DNA from: Amblyomma americanum
Taxonomy: Eukaryota > Arthropoda > Arachnida > Ixodida > Ixodidae
Direction: 5' to 3'
Assembly: GCF_052857255.1 (NCBI RefSeq)
Contig: NC_135506.1
Location: 81,749,618 to 81,813,617, forward strand
Length of the DNA stretch: 64,000 nucleotides
Below the pieces are notes generated by a model, which saw nothing but the letters and a program-made list of their open reading frames with translations, was not told the origin of the DNA and did no database searches. Shown here in pieces: positions 42,831 through 54,646 of the stretch (its first letter is position 1; each line of letters opens with the position of its first letter). The position numbers and the translations under genes were made by a program.

Positions 42831-43879
42831 GCAGGGGGCCTGGACTGAGAGCCTGCAGAGAAGCCTTGCTAGTGATCATCTTTTTAAACGCGAAAGCATT
42901 GTACAGTATGTCCAATGAACAAAATACCTGGCATCCGCCGTCCATGCCACGAAATTTGGAGGATGTCAGAACATTTTTTGACGCGGCACCAAATTTCATT
43001 ACGTCATCGTGGTCAACGAATCTGCGCACGACCAGGAAGCACTGCTTAGAAATGTGGATCAAAATTTGGATAACTGTGCATAACATGTGGGTCACTTTTT
43101 GAAATCAGTAAGCATAGTTTTGACGCCGGAGCTTATGTACAAATCATGGGACAAAGTGAGCCAATTCATGGCATCCCTGTCAGCAACTCTCCCCACATGA
43201 TGACGAATTATGGGATCGTTTTGCTATTAGCGGAAAGCTTGACAGCGAGTTTCATCTTAATGGATGACTAATGAAGAACTCTAGGCGTTGATAAGTAATG
43301 CAGAGTATTGGTACTCGTCACTTGTCAGTAATTCTGGAAGACTTCTTGAGTGTGGCATCGCCATCACACATGCTTTCTGGAGCACATTCCTATGAACATA
43401 AGGTTCTAGCTCGCGACAGACAAATAAGCCAGAGGGCATAGGAGCTCACCACATTGCATTCCGTCTAGTATCGCAGGCCGTGGTGATGCTCGTAAGGGCC
43501 ACAGTGAGACAGTCCGGAGTGCACCCGCCCTCGTCAGTTCCATGGGTGCGATCAGGGTGCTTTCCATCTTATGTCATTCTTGCTGTTGTGCCTCCAAAGT
43601 TAGTCCTCGTCCTTGCAGCTGGGATAGTAGTGCTAGGTAAAATCATCTGGGTTCATGGTGCTTCTAGGCGGCTGGGATGTACTGGCGCCGCAGCACCACA
43701 TCCACAGGAGGCCTAAGAGCTCTCCCATATCCCTCCCTGTCCCGTCACAGCTGCGTCCATCTTATCCCCACAGTATTTCTCGCCTCATCTGTCCACCCCT
43801 ACTCTTTCATGCATGTCGCAAACACAGATGTCCTTGCTGCATAAAGCTTGGGTCCACAATACTAATGAATGTTTCAATT
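42831..43879. other. Mostly unassigned; one minus-strand splice-donor-like site
   Basis: GTGAGCTCC in antisense ends at 43449, 1.1 kb downstream of the leader core at 44.56 kb. No exon can be defined. Confidence 0.3.
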
Positions 43880-44076
43880 GGTTTGGTTTATGAGAGTTTA
43901 ATGTTCCGAAGCGACCCTCAAGACGCTATGATGGGCGCCGTAGTGAACAGTTTCGGAAATTTCGACCACCTGGGGTTCTTTAACGTGCACTGACATTTGA
44001 CCGCTGCGGCCGGGATCGAAGTCACGTCTTTCGGGACAGTAGCCGAGCGCCATAACCACTGAGCCACCGCGGCGAC
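43880..44076 (-). repeat. tRNA-headed SINE, short type (B), antisense
   Basis: GGTTTGGTTTATGAGAG start, TTTCGACCACCTGGGGTTC and TTTAACGTGCACTGACAT centre, and an antisense head ending GAGCCACCGCGGCGAC. A ~30-bp body segment is deleted. Confidence 0.88.
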
Positions 44077-44471
44077 CCTTCTTTATTTCTCATTCTTGTT
44101 TTCGTGTCCTTGTTTCGTTGTGGTATCGCTGTGCATCCTGCGGTGGTTCTGGCGACGGGCGTCTTGACTGTCAGGTGTTAATACCGTTGTGTCTCACTGT
44201 AGTGGTGGTATTGATGTCCACATGTTTTTGTTGCTGTGTTCGTCAATATGAATGGCTCTTCGCGATGATTGCTGTGGGATATTCTTGGTGCTTGGTTCGC
44301 GATATCGAGGGAACTAGCAGAATCACTCTTCACACCTTGTGCTTGTGCTTATGTTCTATTTGTCGTTAATGTTATGCAAAGGGCCTTTTGTCTATTGTTC
44401 GATGTGATGTAATTTTAATTATGCAGGCGTCTAGATGGGGCTTTGGTGGTGCATGTGGAAAGTGTGAGGAG
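44077..44471. other. Unassigned stretch
   Basis: No feature recognised. Confidence 0.45.
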
Positions 44472-44774
44472 TCAGGACAGCAGGCGGCGCAAGCGCGAGA
44501 ACCGGCGCCGCCGCAAGACCTGCTTGATTGGCTGCATCGACAGCATGAAAAACAGTAGAAGTGCCGCTGCGGAACTCTCTGCACAAAGCTGAAAGGTTGT
44601 ATTTGAACACACGATGGGTTGATCGAAGTACTCGGAGGTGTTTGTCATGCACTGCACGGGTTTCCGTCGGTCCCAGCGCACTAATGTCATGGCCTTCAAA
44701 ATAGCAGCATAGAACATATTTGAGGCCTTGCATACTAACCAAGCCGTCTTTAGTGATCCGCTTCTGGCCTGCAT
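44472..44774 (-). CDS. Leader-motif family copy (100 codons, hypothetical)
   Basis: ATG at 44774 and stop at 44472. Residues about 67-80 are the core S-A-A-A-L-L-L-F-F-M-L-S-M; the C-terminus is short and Arg-rich. A CTTTGTGCAG acceptor-like string precedes the core at about 44595, so the core may begin an exon rather than sit mid-protein. A donor-like site lies at 43449. No family recognised. Confidence 0.3.
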   Translation of the reverse strand: MQARSGSLKTAWLVCKASNMFYAAILKAMTLVRWDRRKPVQCMTNTSEYFDQPIVCSNTTFQLCAESSAAALLLFFMLSMQPIKQVLRRRRFSRLRRLLS

Positions 44775-45276
44775 TTTTGCCTATGTAGTACAAAAGTGCA
44801 GTTTATGGTATTTGGCTTTGCTCGTAGGTCCTTATGGTCTGCGTTCGGCTGGTCATTTCCATCCAAAACACTTCGACGCTAACCTTAGCCTTCTTTGTTT
44901 CCAGTTGATCGAAGGTTGTGGTTCTCTTAAGCGGTTTCGTGTTCTTAGTGCTGGCCATCCACGTACTGCTGCTCTCGTTCACGAGGATCTCATTGTAGGA
45001 CATTACACTCGATCGTGATTGTGACGTGTGGGTCAAGGTGGCTTCCATTTTTGTGTAATGTTGGTGCTTGGTTTGGTTAGAGAGCTTCCGCGTAATGAGC
45101 GTATAGCTTTTGGGGTCTTACACCACCGTTTCCATGGTGAAGAGCATCGATGCCGTAATTTTCGACGGCGTTAAAATGATTGCTCTTCCGCGTAGGATAG
45201 GCAGAGCTAAAATAATGGCGTGGTTGTGCATGTAGTCGTCATGGCAGCACCGATAAATGTGGCTGGGATTAGAGGG

Positions 45277-45545
45277 CTACGTGGTGGGTGTAATAGCTGG
45301 CATTAAATTGTCTTCAAATGGTGTCGTTACTCTTGTAGTGAATCGCACGTAGATCTTTTGTGGTGTACAGTGCCTGTATTGTTGACCACTTGCTGTTGTT
45401 ATGTTGTTAGTGTAGTTTAGGTGCCTATGTTCTCCAGTGCGGCGCAAGGCAGCACGCAACAACACATGACACACAAGTGATTGTGTTGAAAAGGCGTTTT
45501 TCCCGCCCATGAGGAACAACAGAAGTGCCGGCGAATGCTTCCAGA
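45277..45545 (-). CDS. Leader-motif family copy (hypothetical)
   Basis: Core P-A-L-L-L-F-L-M-G-G near 45505-45540, then an uninterrupted frame of about 76 codons to 45277, containing TGEHRHLNYTNNITTAS. The NYTNN/HYTNN motif also appears downstream of the core at 58.2 kb (in a different frame), which supports common ancestry of the mature parts. There is no upstream ATG in frame near the core. Confidence 0.35.
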
Positions 45546-45619
45546 GAATTCCACGGCTGCCGTGTCACGAGGCGCAAACTGACCTTGCTATGACCATACT
45601 CCTTTTCGTACATCGTTAT

Positions 45620-45900
45620 ATGTAACACATTCTGTAAGCATAGAGGGTCCCCAGACCGCTGAGAGAAACACGAATGGTGTGCCTAAGCAAATGTGCTGCA
45701 AAGGCGAAAATCACCGATGCATGGAGTACAGCTGGAATGACCGCGTTCTTGATGCGGCAGTGGTGCTTCGTATGGATGCTTTGGGAGTTTTCCACTATGG
45801 TTGGTATGCATGCAACATATTCATCATATTCGTCATGACAGAGGAAATCACTGCTGCTGTGACTGAGGAGGGTCAATGCACTGGCGTCGAACACACGCTG
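45620..45900 (-). pseudogene. Diverged leader-motif copy
   Basis: Antisense at 45700-45745 preserves the DNA block around the core (ATGCATCGGTGATTTTCGCC), but the hydrophobic frame reads poorly. An open frame runs 45616-45894. Confidence 0.2.
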
Positions 45901-46291
45901 TATGTCGGATGTGTTATGTTGTGCATGTGGTGTGGGCGTACAGGATACTGCATGAAGAACAGCGCGAATACTGGGGTCCTTAATGCAGGAGTTATGTTGG
46001 TAAGGCTGCTTGTCTGGAAATGGCTGGTATCCATGCGGTGGTTAAATCTAGGGTTGCGGTGTATTTATGAGTACAGGGATTGCAGTTAAAATTATGGCTG
46101 CTGCTGTGATTGTACAGGAAGGGTGCATTAGCACCTAGCCATGGTGTCGACTGCTGGGTGTTGTGTTTACATTGTGCACGTTTCTGTGTGGGGGGAGAGG
46201 AGGGTGAGAGGGTCCCCAAAATGTCAGCTTGTAACCGTCAAGAACAGGAATTGTGGCGCCACAGTGAATGTACTGAAAAGGCGGAGATCAC

Positions 46292-46981
46292 TTATTCTTG
46301 AACAACATCAGAGCAGCTCTGTTCTGTATGCAGCGGTGGTGTTGAAGCTCTATGGTGTTTTCGACTTGGGCCATGCATGTGCTTTAGGTGCAAGTGGTCT
46401 TGTAAAGTAGTTTCGCGTGTAAATCGTGGTGGCTGCAATGAGCGGCTGCGACTGTGCAGGTTGTATGTTTTGGTGTTTACTGTAAGATATTTTCTGCAGG
46501 GCGTGTTTCGTTTGTGAGTGTAGTGTACATGTCTAGAGTCGCCTACACTGCGCAAAACAACCGCCAGGAGTAGCACCCAAGCGCATTTGTCCAAGAGGCT
46601 TAAGTTCACCGATTCATGAAGAACAGTAGGAGTGCCACCACGATAATCACCAAGGCCACGGCTCCGCGCCACGAATTCGGAGCTTGAATTGTGCCAGGAA
46701 AGCTCCAGAAATGCCAGTGAGTCGGTGACAATGAGCCAGGTCCAATTACGTGCAAGAAATTGATGATTCGGGTTCAGGATCAGGAAATTCTCTCTCCATA
46801 CAGCTTTGATTTTTTTTTTCTCCTGTGAATAAACACCGCAATTCGTTTTTAGAAGATTCGGAAGGGTATCGGTCGGAAGAGCGACTGGAAAAAGTAGGTG
46901 GCGGCTGTCAGAGTGGTGCTTAGATAAGGACAGCACAGTCCTCGGCAACTTTCGCTTAAGGGTACGTGGGCAGAGCAGCAC
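46292..46981 (-). pseudogene. Long minus open frame spanning a leader-motif copy
   Basis: 229 codons without a stop, but the first codon is not ATG. It includes KTNCGVYSQEKKK, then NWTWLIVTDSLAF, followed by the leader block (46610-46650). In this frame the block reads TPTVLHES rather than the hydrophobic core, which is in another frame and stops after M-N-R. The upstream VTDSLAF segment parallels VTETRHG upstream of the 56.4 kb copy. Exon structure unresolved. Confidence 0.3.
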
Positions 46982-47851
46982 TAATTTTTGTACCAGCTGC
47001 TACAGGAACGTGACCTCACGGTCTCGCTCCCACGCGGAGCAGAGGTAATTACATGCAGTGTAACGGGGCCATGCCTAGGATCGCGGTTCGAACAAAACCA
47101 AGTGTGCGTGCTTATAGCAGAAAAATGAATATGAGCCATGGCTTGTTTCTTTATACCAGCTTTCTGCTCTTGAATTCTTCTAATTGAGGTGCGATCTTTG
47201 CTCCGTCTGAACCGCATGCTCTGGCAACGTGTGCATTTTCTAAAATTAGAGCCTTTTAGAAATTGGAGTATCCTCATAGAACTGAACTGACATTTTTTGA
47301 AGCGCTCTGACCTCAAAGCGATTTTTTCGGGTAGGTAAACGATAAAACCTTGGTCAAATAAAAACAAATAAGCACAGCTAAAAATATGCTTTTGTTATCA
47401 GATGCTATTCTGGTCAGTACTGAATCCTGAACAGGAAGTTAGTAACTGTCCCTATTTGTGCTGCTTCACCCCGCATCGATCATCGATAGAGTTTTAATCT
47501 GAAACTAAACATTTTTTATGCACTCTTTCTCAGCACCATAATGGCATGTGGCAGACATTGATATTAATGCCTTCAAGACCGGATGCCGACCGGATGCCAC
47601 TAAATATCCGTAAATTTCCAATGCATTCCCTTTAATGTTATTTCCTTATTTGCAGCCGCAGGCCACTTTCCATTTACTTGTCCGGTTTATGTTTGTGTGC
47701 GCTGTGATCTGTAATCTGACGCACCAAGCTCAAAATTTATCCACTGCTTCCTCATAAGCATTATATTTGCAGTGGCCTTGATCTCTAAGGCTAATCAAAT
47801 ACTAAATGAAAGAAACAGAGAACGTCCTTGAAGGTTACATTTTTGCTGAAG
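46982..47851. other. Unassigned stretch
   Basis: AT-rich; no feature recognised. It ends where the ~11-kb duplicated unit begins. Confidence 0.45.
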
Positions 47852-48195
47852 GCATTAAAGTAACAATATATCTGAAGGCTTGAGGAAAAACATTTCTATA
47901 CGGTGCAGTGCACGGGGCCAGGGCATATGAAAGACAACGCTGCCAAACGCGTGCATTTCCAGTGTTTTTCATAGCCCCTACTCTGCGCTAATTTCTTTAG
48001 GCACTGGCTACAATTTGGACATTTTCAGAGCGATTACGGTCTTAAGGACTGGCGATCACCAGCGCCCGTGGTACAAATTTTGTAGCAAAAGCTACACTAG
48101 GCTAGTGGAAGCGAGTTATGCCCTGTCTCTCTGAGGCCACAGCTGTGCCCTTGTAACCACGGCAACCAGCGGAGCTCTGCTGATGCGCCGCACCT

Positions 48196-48336
48196 TTCCT
48201 CAAAATGTAATTATCAATTTCCCCTTTCTTCCTTTCTTCTTTACCTCCCTCCTTTATCCCTTACCTTATGGCACATTTCCTGTGTCTACTAAGATAAAAC
48301 AATTACTGCTCCATTTCCTTTCCTCAAAAACCAAAG
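48196..48336 (+). repeat. Ruka-like SINE tail fragment (duplicate at 59195-59335)
   Basis: C/T-rich TTTCTTCCTTTCTTCTTTAC, TTATGGCACATTTCCTGTG and an A-rich end; head and centre lost. Confidence 0.75.
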
Positions 48337-48394
48337 AAAATTCAGGGGGCACTTTGGCGACCTAAAGTCCCCAGGCGAAAGTCGAGGTGGGTGG

Positions 48395-48885
48395 GCTAAC
48401 TTGAGGGTGACCCGGGCCAAATTTAGGGTTGGTGTTTCGCCGTAGTCGAATTAGGCTGGACATCGATTTTCGTGCAGATCAGCCAAGGTCAAATGTCGGG
48501 GTAGACCGTGGCCCAAATTTGGCGGTCACCATGGACATCGACTTTAGAGCAAATCAGCCGAGGACAAATATAGGGGGTGACCCGGCCCAAATGTTGGGGT
48601 CACCATTGTTTTCGTCGTAGTCTAATTAGGCTGGACATCGATTTTGGTGCAAATCGAAAAAGGTCAAAATTTGGGGTTGATCCAGGCCAAATTTGGGGGT
48701 CACCATGGTGTTCGCTATAGCCTACTTAGGCTCGAGATCGACAATTGTGCTAATCAGCCAAGGTCAAATCTTGGGGGTGACCCAGGCCAAATTTGGAGGT
48801 CACCATGGCGTTTGCCATAGTTCAATTAGGCTGGACATCGATATTGGTGCAAATCGAGCAAGGCCAAAGTGTGGGTATGATGCCA
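48395..48885. repeat. 100-bp minisatellite, about five units
   Basis: GACATCG or GAGATCG recurs at 48459, 48534, 48634, 48734 and 48834, a period of 100 with one short unit of 75. Units carry GGGGTCACCATGG and AGGCCAAATTTGG strings. It is duplicated at 59394-59884. Confidence 0.9.
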
Positions 48886-48950
48886 CTTCCGTTCTCATGA
48901 CTTCCGGTTGGCGATGTAATGGACGGACACGATCTCGACCGGGAGTATGA

Positions 48951-49440
48951 GGCGCCGGCGTTCATTGGGTTCATTGGCTTTGACAACGTTGTAGATGCAG
49001 CTCATTTTCCCGAAAGGAAAGGCGCACAACATTGCTCCCTGGGTCAGTACACACCTCAAGCACGCTTTCATGTAGGTGGCGTTGGTGTTCAACGACCAAA
49101 ACCTGTTTTGATTATGTTCCGCACACCAGACAGGCAGCGCGCGCACCCTTCCATTCTGGAAGGTGGCAGTTAAAGGCTAATCGCGAGAGGTTGGTCACCT
49201 AATGAACGCTGCGGCCTACTGCGGCAGCGTTCACACACAACGCTTTCTGCCACAACGCTGTCAACGATAATGCTGCAACCCACATCTCTCTTCTCTCACC
49301 GCCGCCACATATGTACCTCAAAGCGCGATTGAGGAATCCACTGACACAGAGTCAGCTATGCGCCCTTTCTTTCCTCAAAATCATGCAAGACCAGAACGTT
49401 GTCAACGCCAACGCCAATGAGCACAACGAACGCTGACAGC
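48951..49440. mobile_element. Non-autonomous DNA element with ~135-bp terminal inverted repeats
   Basis: Left end 48951-49090 (TTCATTGGCTTTGACAACGT, AAAGGAAAGGCGCA, ACACCTCAAGCACGCTTT) is the imperfect reverse complement of the right end 49300-49436 (AAAGCGCGATTGAGG, GCGCCCTTTCTTTCCTC, GTTGTCAACGCC). There is no transposase. Relatives lie at 16105, 19246, 34548 and 35655; the duplicate is at 59950-60439. Confidence 0.75.
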
Positions 49441-50310
49441 TTTCACTCCGTACATCTTGGATTAGTTGAGATAATCCACATTCATTTTTTTGGTGCTCCT
49501 TCAGAAAAAACGCAATTACTGGTGCTCAAAATGAATTTAACGACGTTTTTAACGTTCGATTGCTGTAGCTATAGCCACCACTACAGACGCGCCTGCACTG
49601 TAAATGCTGAATCATACGATTTGAGTCACTTCAAAATATTCCGATTGGTACGTAGGCCTTAGTTCGTGACAGCTGCGCCTACATTGCGATCCATGTGGCA
49701 ACTGCGGTTATAAAGATTTTTTTTCTTAGTGGTCTCGCTGCTCCTGAACTCAAAGGATTTGTTCCTTCTGCTTTCTACGTTTAAGAAAATAAGCAAAAAC
49801 TCACGGTTGCTGAACTCCCGACGATATCCGTATAGGAGCTGCCTCTAATGGCGCCGCTGTCAAAGCCGCAGCCATGAAGACGAAGTCTTCCTCACAGTGA
49901 CGGCTATCTCGTACCCTGCACATTGTTTGCCGGGACTCAACGCTCGTGCCCGTCCTTGCTTCCCGCATGTAGTCTTCGATGGCGCGGTACTCTTACTATT
50001 ACCAGCTATGGAGCTCCCAGCTGGGCTTGTTCACGTAACTGCACTTGCATCACAGCAGTTGTCTTCACCGAGCTGACTCGATTTTTGATGTTGCGCAAAT
50101 GTTATGCAGTATTGTACTTCATTTACCACCAGTCGATGAGCGTGTCTGTTGTGGGGGTGGCGTCATGTCTGTGTTGCTCGTCTTTGCTTTTGTCCATGAT
50201 GATGCTAACTGCAGCTGTCGTCTGTGAAGTTGTGGTTGTCGTTGCGATGGTCGTCGCGTCCGTGTGTGCCTCTGTGTATCTGCAGTTCCTGCTTTCTGGA
50301 AAAGTCTGTC
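49441..50310. other. Unassigned stretch
   Basis: No gene recognised. A donor-like CTCAC lies near 49800. The stretch is repeated in the second unit. Confidence 0.4.
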
Positions 50311-50538
50311 TCACGGCGGCCGCCTTCTAGCAGAGCAGGCGTACAGCAGAAGTGCGCATGACCTTGAGGCGGGAATGTCGGTCACTTCCGCCGGCATGAG
50401 AAACAGAAGCAGTGCCCAATAGCTCGCAGAGGAGAGCCCACGTGGAGAGAACACACAGAAGAGACCACAGTTTGTGTAACTGGTCCATATGTCATATGTG
50501 ATAGCCAGGGAACCTCGGCCGGCTTGTTGCACACACAA
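50311..50538 (-). CDS. Leader-motif family copy (duplicate at 61308-61535)
   Basis: The minus frame carries LAITYDIWTSYTNCG, then the core W-A-L-L-L-F-L-M-P-A-E (near 50390-50425) and a short Cys-containing tail to a stop at 50311. The duplicate differs by one residue (Cys to Ser). The first codon is not ATG. Upstream, CCCTGCAG at about 50592 is an acceptor-like site, which could open the exon. No family recognised. Confidence 0.35.
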   Translation of the reverse strand: MCVQQAGRGSLAITYDIWTSYTNCGLFCVFSPRGLSSASYWALLLFLMPAEVTDIPASRSCALLLYACSARRRPP

Positions 50539-51109
50539 ATCCTAGCACAGGTCCGGGAGCTCAAGAGGCGAAAGCACTTTGGTCTTATAACCTGCAGGGA
50601 ATTGACATTCAATGATTACATTTAGGAAATTGCAAAAAAAATGATTTAGCTGCTTGTTGTCAGCAATAATTCCGCATTGCGCACTGCTGGAGGCCATCTG
50701 GGATTTCCAAAAGTTGATTACGAATGATGCCATTTGACACATGTACTTGCTGCCGATCTGCCTATCTGAACTCTTGTCCTTAGGTCGCGTAGATTTTACC
50801 ACGAGTTAACGTCTTAACGTACGCCGCTAAGACTGAAGCATTGTTCCTCGTACTGCTTCGACCTGACATCAAACAAAGAAATACGGGTTTGATAATTCAT
50901 CAGAGAGCACTGCCGTGGAAAGGTGGCTGCGCGGCAAAAAAAAGCTCAAATTAGTGTCCTGACGCCCTTACACATTCAAACCGACCGTAAAAAAATTGTT
51001 ACAATTACGTCATTACTGTGACGCATTCATAGTGGAGCTCTCCGAACAATCACAGGGGCCACTTCCAATGACACGAAACGCGTCTGAAAACCGGGATTAG
51101 CCCGCCAGC

Positions 51110-51772
51110 CTAGTCAGCAGTCATGGCTGAGAGGTGCATGTGGCTGAGTTTGTACTCACCGTTCTCTCTTTTCCGGTGGGATCTTATGATGCGGACCCTT
51201 GATGCCACCAGGAGAGTTGCATTCTGCAGTGCGCACAACCTTTTCTTCGTGTCAATGGTTCTGCCCTCCAGTAACGTAATCGTAGCACTGGTCTTCATGG
51301 TGCCTGTGTCTGTAGCTTCGATCGTTAATAAACGTGTGCAGCTTGCATAGCCTTTGGTCGTTTTGTGAGCTAGGCGTTTTAGGACCTCAGTATAAAGGTT
51401 GTTCCTGCGGTGACTTAAAATGGGCAGCAGTGGCGTTCGTGACGCTTCTCTTGCTGTAGCCTTCATGTTTTGAATGTATTTCTGCAGTTTGTGTAGTTTT
51501 CTGTATAACGTTACTCGTGTCTGTGCTGAGGTGCCATTGCTTCGCATCACTACGTGGTCCAATTTTTAGCTGTCCTCATACCAATAAAGCTTTAGTTTGA
51601 AGCTGTTGTCTGTTTGCTTTGGAGCTGCTCTCTGTTCATTAATATGTGCAGTGTCATGGCTTTGGTATCTCACGTCTAACATAATTCTCTCCGAAGTTGG
51701 GGTGCGTGTAAGGTGTGTGGGGTGGGGAATGTTGGATGCCACGAACATGAGGAATAGCATCAGCGCCGCACC
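51110..51772 (-). pseudogene. Leader-motif family copy, long exon with one in-frame stop
   Basis: Core G-A-A-L-M-L-F-L-M-F-V-A-S (near 51735-51772) opens a frame of 64 codons to a TAA at 51566. The same frame then continues 150 codons, through a donor-like GTGAGTAC ending at 51159. The mature part is Lys/Thr/Arg-rich. In the duplicate (62564-62770) the first part is intact with a few substitutions, but the second part is broken by small indels. So either the protein ends at the TAA, or both copies are decaying. Confidence 0.4.
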
Positions 51773-51912
51773 ACGGCATTAATAGCAACTAGCAAGAAGA
51801 ATAATATGATCCCCGCTGTGGGAGCCTAGGGAGGGTCTTTTGGATCTTGGTGCAATGTATCCGCCGAACTAACGCTGGACCCATTGGATCTCTGAGCAGA
51901 CACCTTTAGCTG

Positions 51913-52185
51913 TTAGTTAAAAGGTTGATGTACACAACCTTCTGCATGCTCACTGTTCTCGGGTTGGCTCCCATGCCGCATGACATTGCTACACTTCAGC
52001 CTTGAGCCTATGGGATAAAGATTGATCATCCTAGTGGTCGCCATGCAACAGTATATATTTAAAGATTTTTTGATGAGTCCTGCCATGTCGATCGTTGAGG
52101 CTCCTGCTCTAGTTCTAGCTGAGAAGTCATATTGTGCTAGCTTTGGTTTTATTGTGCAAAAGAGACTTGGGCCAAAGAGCGCCAA
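51913..52185 (-). other. Minus open frame upstream of a leader-motif copy (duplicate at 62911-63216)
   Basis: About 90 codons with TTG as the first codon; no ATG start and no domain. The duplicate stays in frame despite the ~33-bp insertion. It could be a 5' exon or chance. Confidence 0.2.
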
Positions 52186-52703
52186 AACGATGTTTCATTA
52201 GGTCTGGTTGCTCTTGGCATATTACATGAAATAGAATGAAATTATCACATATACTACGTATTATAATATAAAAATCCCAGAACACAGAAAATATAGAACT
52301 AAACCATTGCTACATGGATAACTATATGCAAGTTTTAAACAAACAGCAGGTAAACAAGCAAATTGCAAGGCCTTGCCAAGAGCAAGCGGACGGGAATTTC
52401 CTCCCATCGTGCATGGCTACGGAGCCCTCTTGTCTGTGGCAAGGTAGCCTTTCAGCAAGAAACCGCGAAATAAAGCGCTATATGCTCTTTAAAGTCCCAC
52501 TGCTACTGATGCACTAATCCTGGCAAGATTATGTACTGTGTGATAACAAACGAAAAAGGTTAGGATGATCTGTAAAATCTTGCGAAGTGAGTTTTACGAA
52601 GCGTTTTTCTTGGTAAGGGTATGAGTAACTGAGTGCGAGCCACTCAACTACTTTAACTCCAGCGGTTGAGCTCTGAAACGTTAAGTACACTGTGTAGTAT
52701 GTG

Positions 52704-53280
52704 TCACATTCGCAGTGTGGAATGTGTAACTTTGCAGGATTGTTTCTTTTGGTGGAAATGCTTCCCTACATTTAAAATAGGTTTGTGAACTTTTGTGTCG
52801 GCGCAATAGGGTTCCGTGGGCATCCCTAATGCTGTCTTTGCTGTCTTTACAATCTTTCTGGTGCTATTATGTTTAACATCAGGTGGTGTGATTGTGTCGG
52901 TGTTTGCGCAGCCTGTACTTGTAGCTGTTTGCTGTGGTCGCCGTTGTGTCCCAGGGTGAAGTTTAACGTGGTTGTGGATACTGATTCGATGAAACCTGTC
53001 CCTTAATTTCCTCGGATGCACTTCCTCTTTGGCTCGGCTGTTTCTGTACTTGTACTGCTTGTATTGTTGTGGACACTGTGTATATGAACACTGTGTGTAT
53101 TATGCGTTGTCAGGTGTTGGGTCGTTTCCCAGATGTCCGTGCTTGCTGTGAGTGTCGGTGCAGGCAGCAAGGCTGGAGGCCACCAATGGCATGAGGAACA
53201 GCACCAGTGCCGCCTTGGGGGAATGGCCAGGGGCGCAGACAGCCGCCAACAGGAAGAACAGAAGTGCCGATAAGTCCACC
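52704..53280 (-). CDS. Leader-motif family copy, two in-frame hydrophobic cores
   Basis: Antisense gives core 1 S-A-L-L-F-F-L-L-A-A-V-C near 53235-53272. Core 2, A-A-L-V-L-F-L-M-P-L-V-A-S-S-L-A-A-C, lies 57 bases later (near 53165-53215) in the same frame. A polar tail follows to a TAA about 20 codons on, and other frames stay open to 52704. A TGA lies just upstream of core 1 with no ATG between. It is the clearest case of two consecutive signal-peptide-like segments in one frame. Confidence 0.35.
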
Positions 53281-53399
53281 GACCATCAGTCCCTTGGCAC
53301 TCTGGAGATGTCAAGAAATAGACACGGACGGCTTGGCAAAGGTCCGTCCGCAGCTGAGTCTGCAGGCCTCACCACAGGTGATCTATAGAGCTGCAAAAA

Positions 53400-54213
53400 C
53401 GAAGCGCCGCCCCATTTCAGTACGCTTTATGTTGACCAGGCGCCACTGCCCTAGCAGCACAGGGCATCGGCCTAACATCGGTAATATATCGCCAAAGCCT
53501 GGTCCTTTGTAGGACCGGTCTCTGCCAATACATTTTCAACAATGGGCCGATGCTCTTGCTGCCTGGGTGTGCTTCCCGACCAAAGTAGTGGGATTCACTC
53601 CCAGCAGCAGCGGACGCGCTTTGGCGGAGGTAGAGCACGAAACGCGCCTTTGTGCTATGCTATATGCGTCACTGGGCATCAACAAATTCAGTGCTCTTCC
53701 ATAAGACTTTCTCAAACGTACGGCCCCTTTCTCCTCGTGCAGTGAATAATAGCGCAGAATCATGTCAAGTTCTACTTAAATTTCTTCACTAACCCTTATG
53801 TCACATAAGCTACAGAGGTTAAGGAGAGTTAACGAAATACAGTGACTTCCTGTAGCGCCTCAAGATCACAATTTTTTAATATTCTTTACTATTAGTGGTT
53901 AACCTGACAGTGAATTGACCTCAGATGAAAGGCTTACATCTATATAATTTACAGCGCAGCTATACCTTCACAGCTGCAATTAGCCTCTTCATTTCTAATA
54001 ACCCTTATTGCGGTATATGCATGCCACCATGAAAAAAATTCATATAGAGGAATGTTTCTCACTGTCAGCAGCTGAAGAGCCTGTCTCTCCCCGACTACAG
54101 TCGCCTCACACAGACCGATTTCTGGGGTTAATCTTTTTAAGCAGCTCGAAAGCTGCATTTTAGTACATAAACTGTCAGCTCGCAATTGGCTAGTAAGCAA
54201 GAAAGCACAGGAG
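53400..54213. other. Unassigned stretch
   Basis: No feature recognised. Confidence 0.45.
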
Positions 54214-54646
54214 CTCACCAGTTGCACGTCGCTATCTTGGTCTTCCGTAATCTCACGCCATGTTGACGAATGGACAAGGCCACAGCGAAGTCTGTCCACC
54301 GTGCAGAACGTTTTCTTCGTCGGCCTGGCTGCGCTCAAAGTACATACTTCGCGTGTCACGTGTCTTCGTTCTGCGCCGAGTTAGATGCAGTTCTTGTAAC
54401 GGTGGTGTAGTCGTTTCATGTGATTCCTCAATGGATGTGATGTACTGGCGCGGTATGCAGCTGGGGGGCTGTCGAATTGGGCAGTTCCGACTGAATGCGG
54501 CTTTAGATGAAGCGGTGATTTTGCTGACGGGTGTATCAAGTGTAAACGTCCCTGGTTTCTCTCACGGTGCTGCTTGCGTATGGGGCTTTGGTGAAGGCAT
54601 GTTTTTGTGACTGTCGCTCGTGAAACGCTGCTCTTCGTGATCATAG

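Noticed and set aside
48429..48950. Plus-strand frames rich in DIDFRANQP-like repeats
   Set aside because: Translation of the 100-bp minisatellite; no start context or domain.
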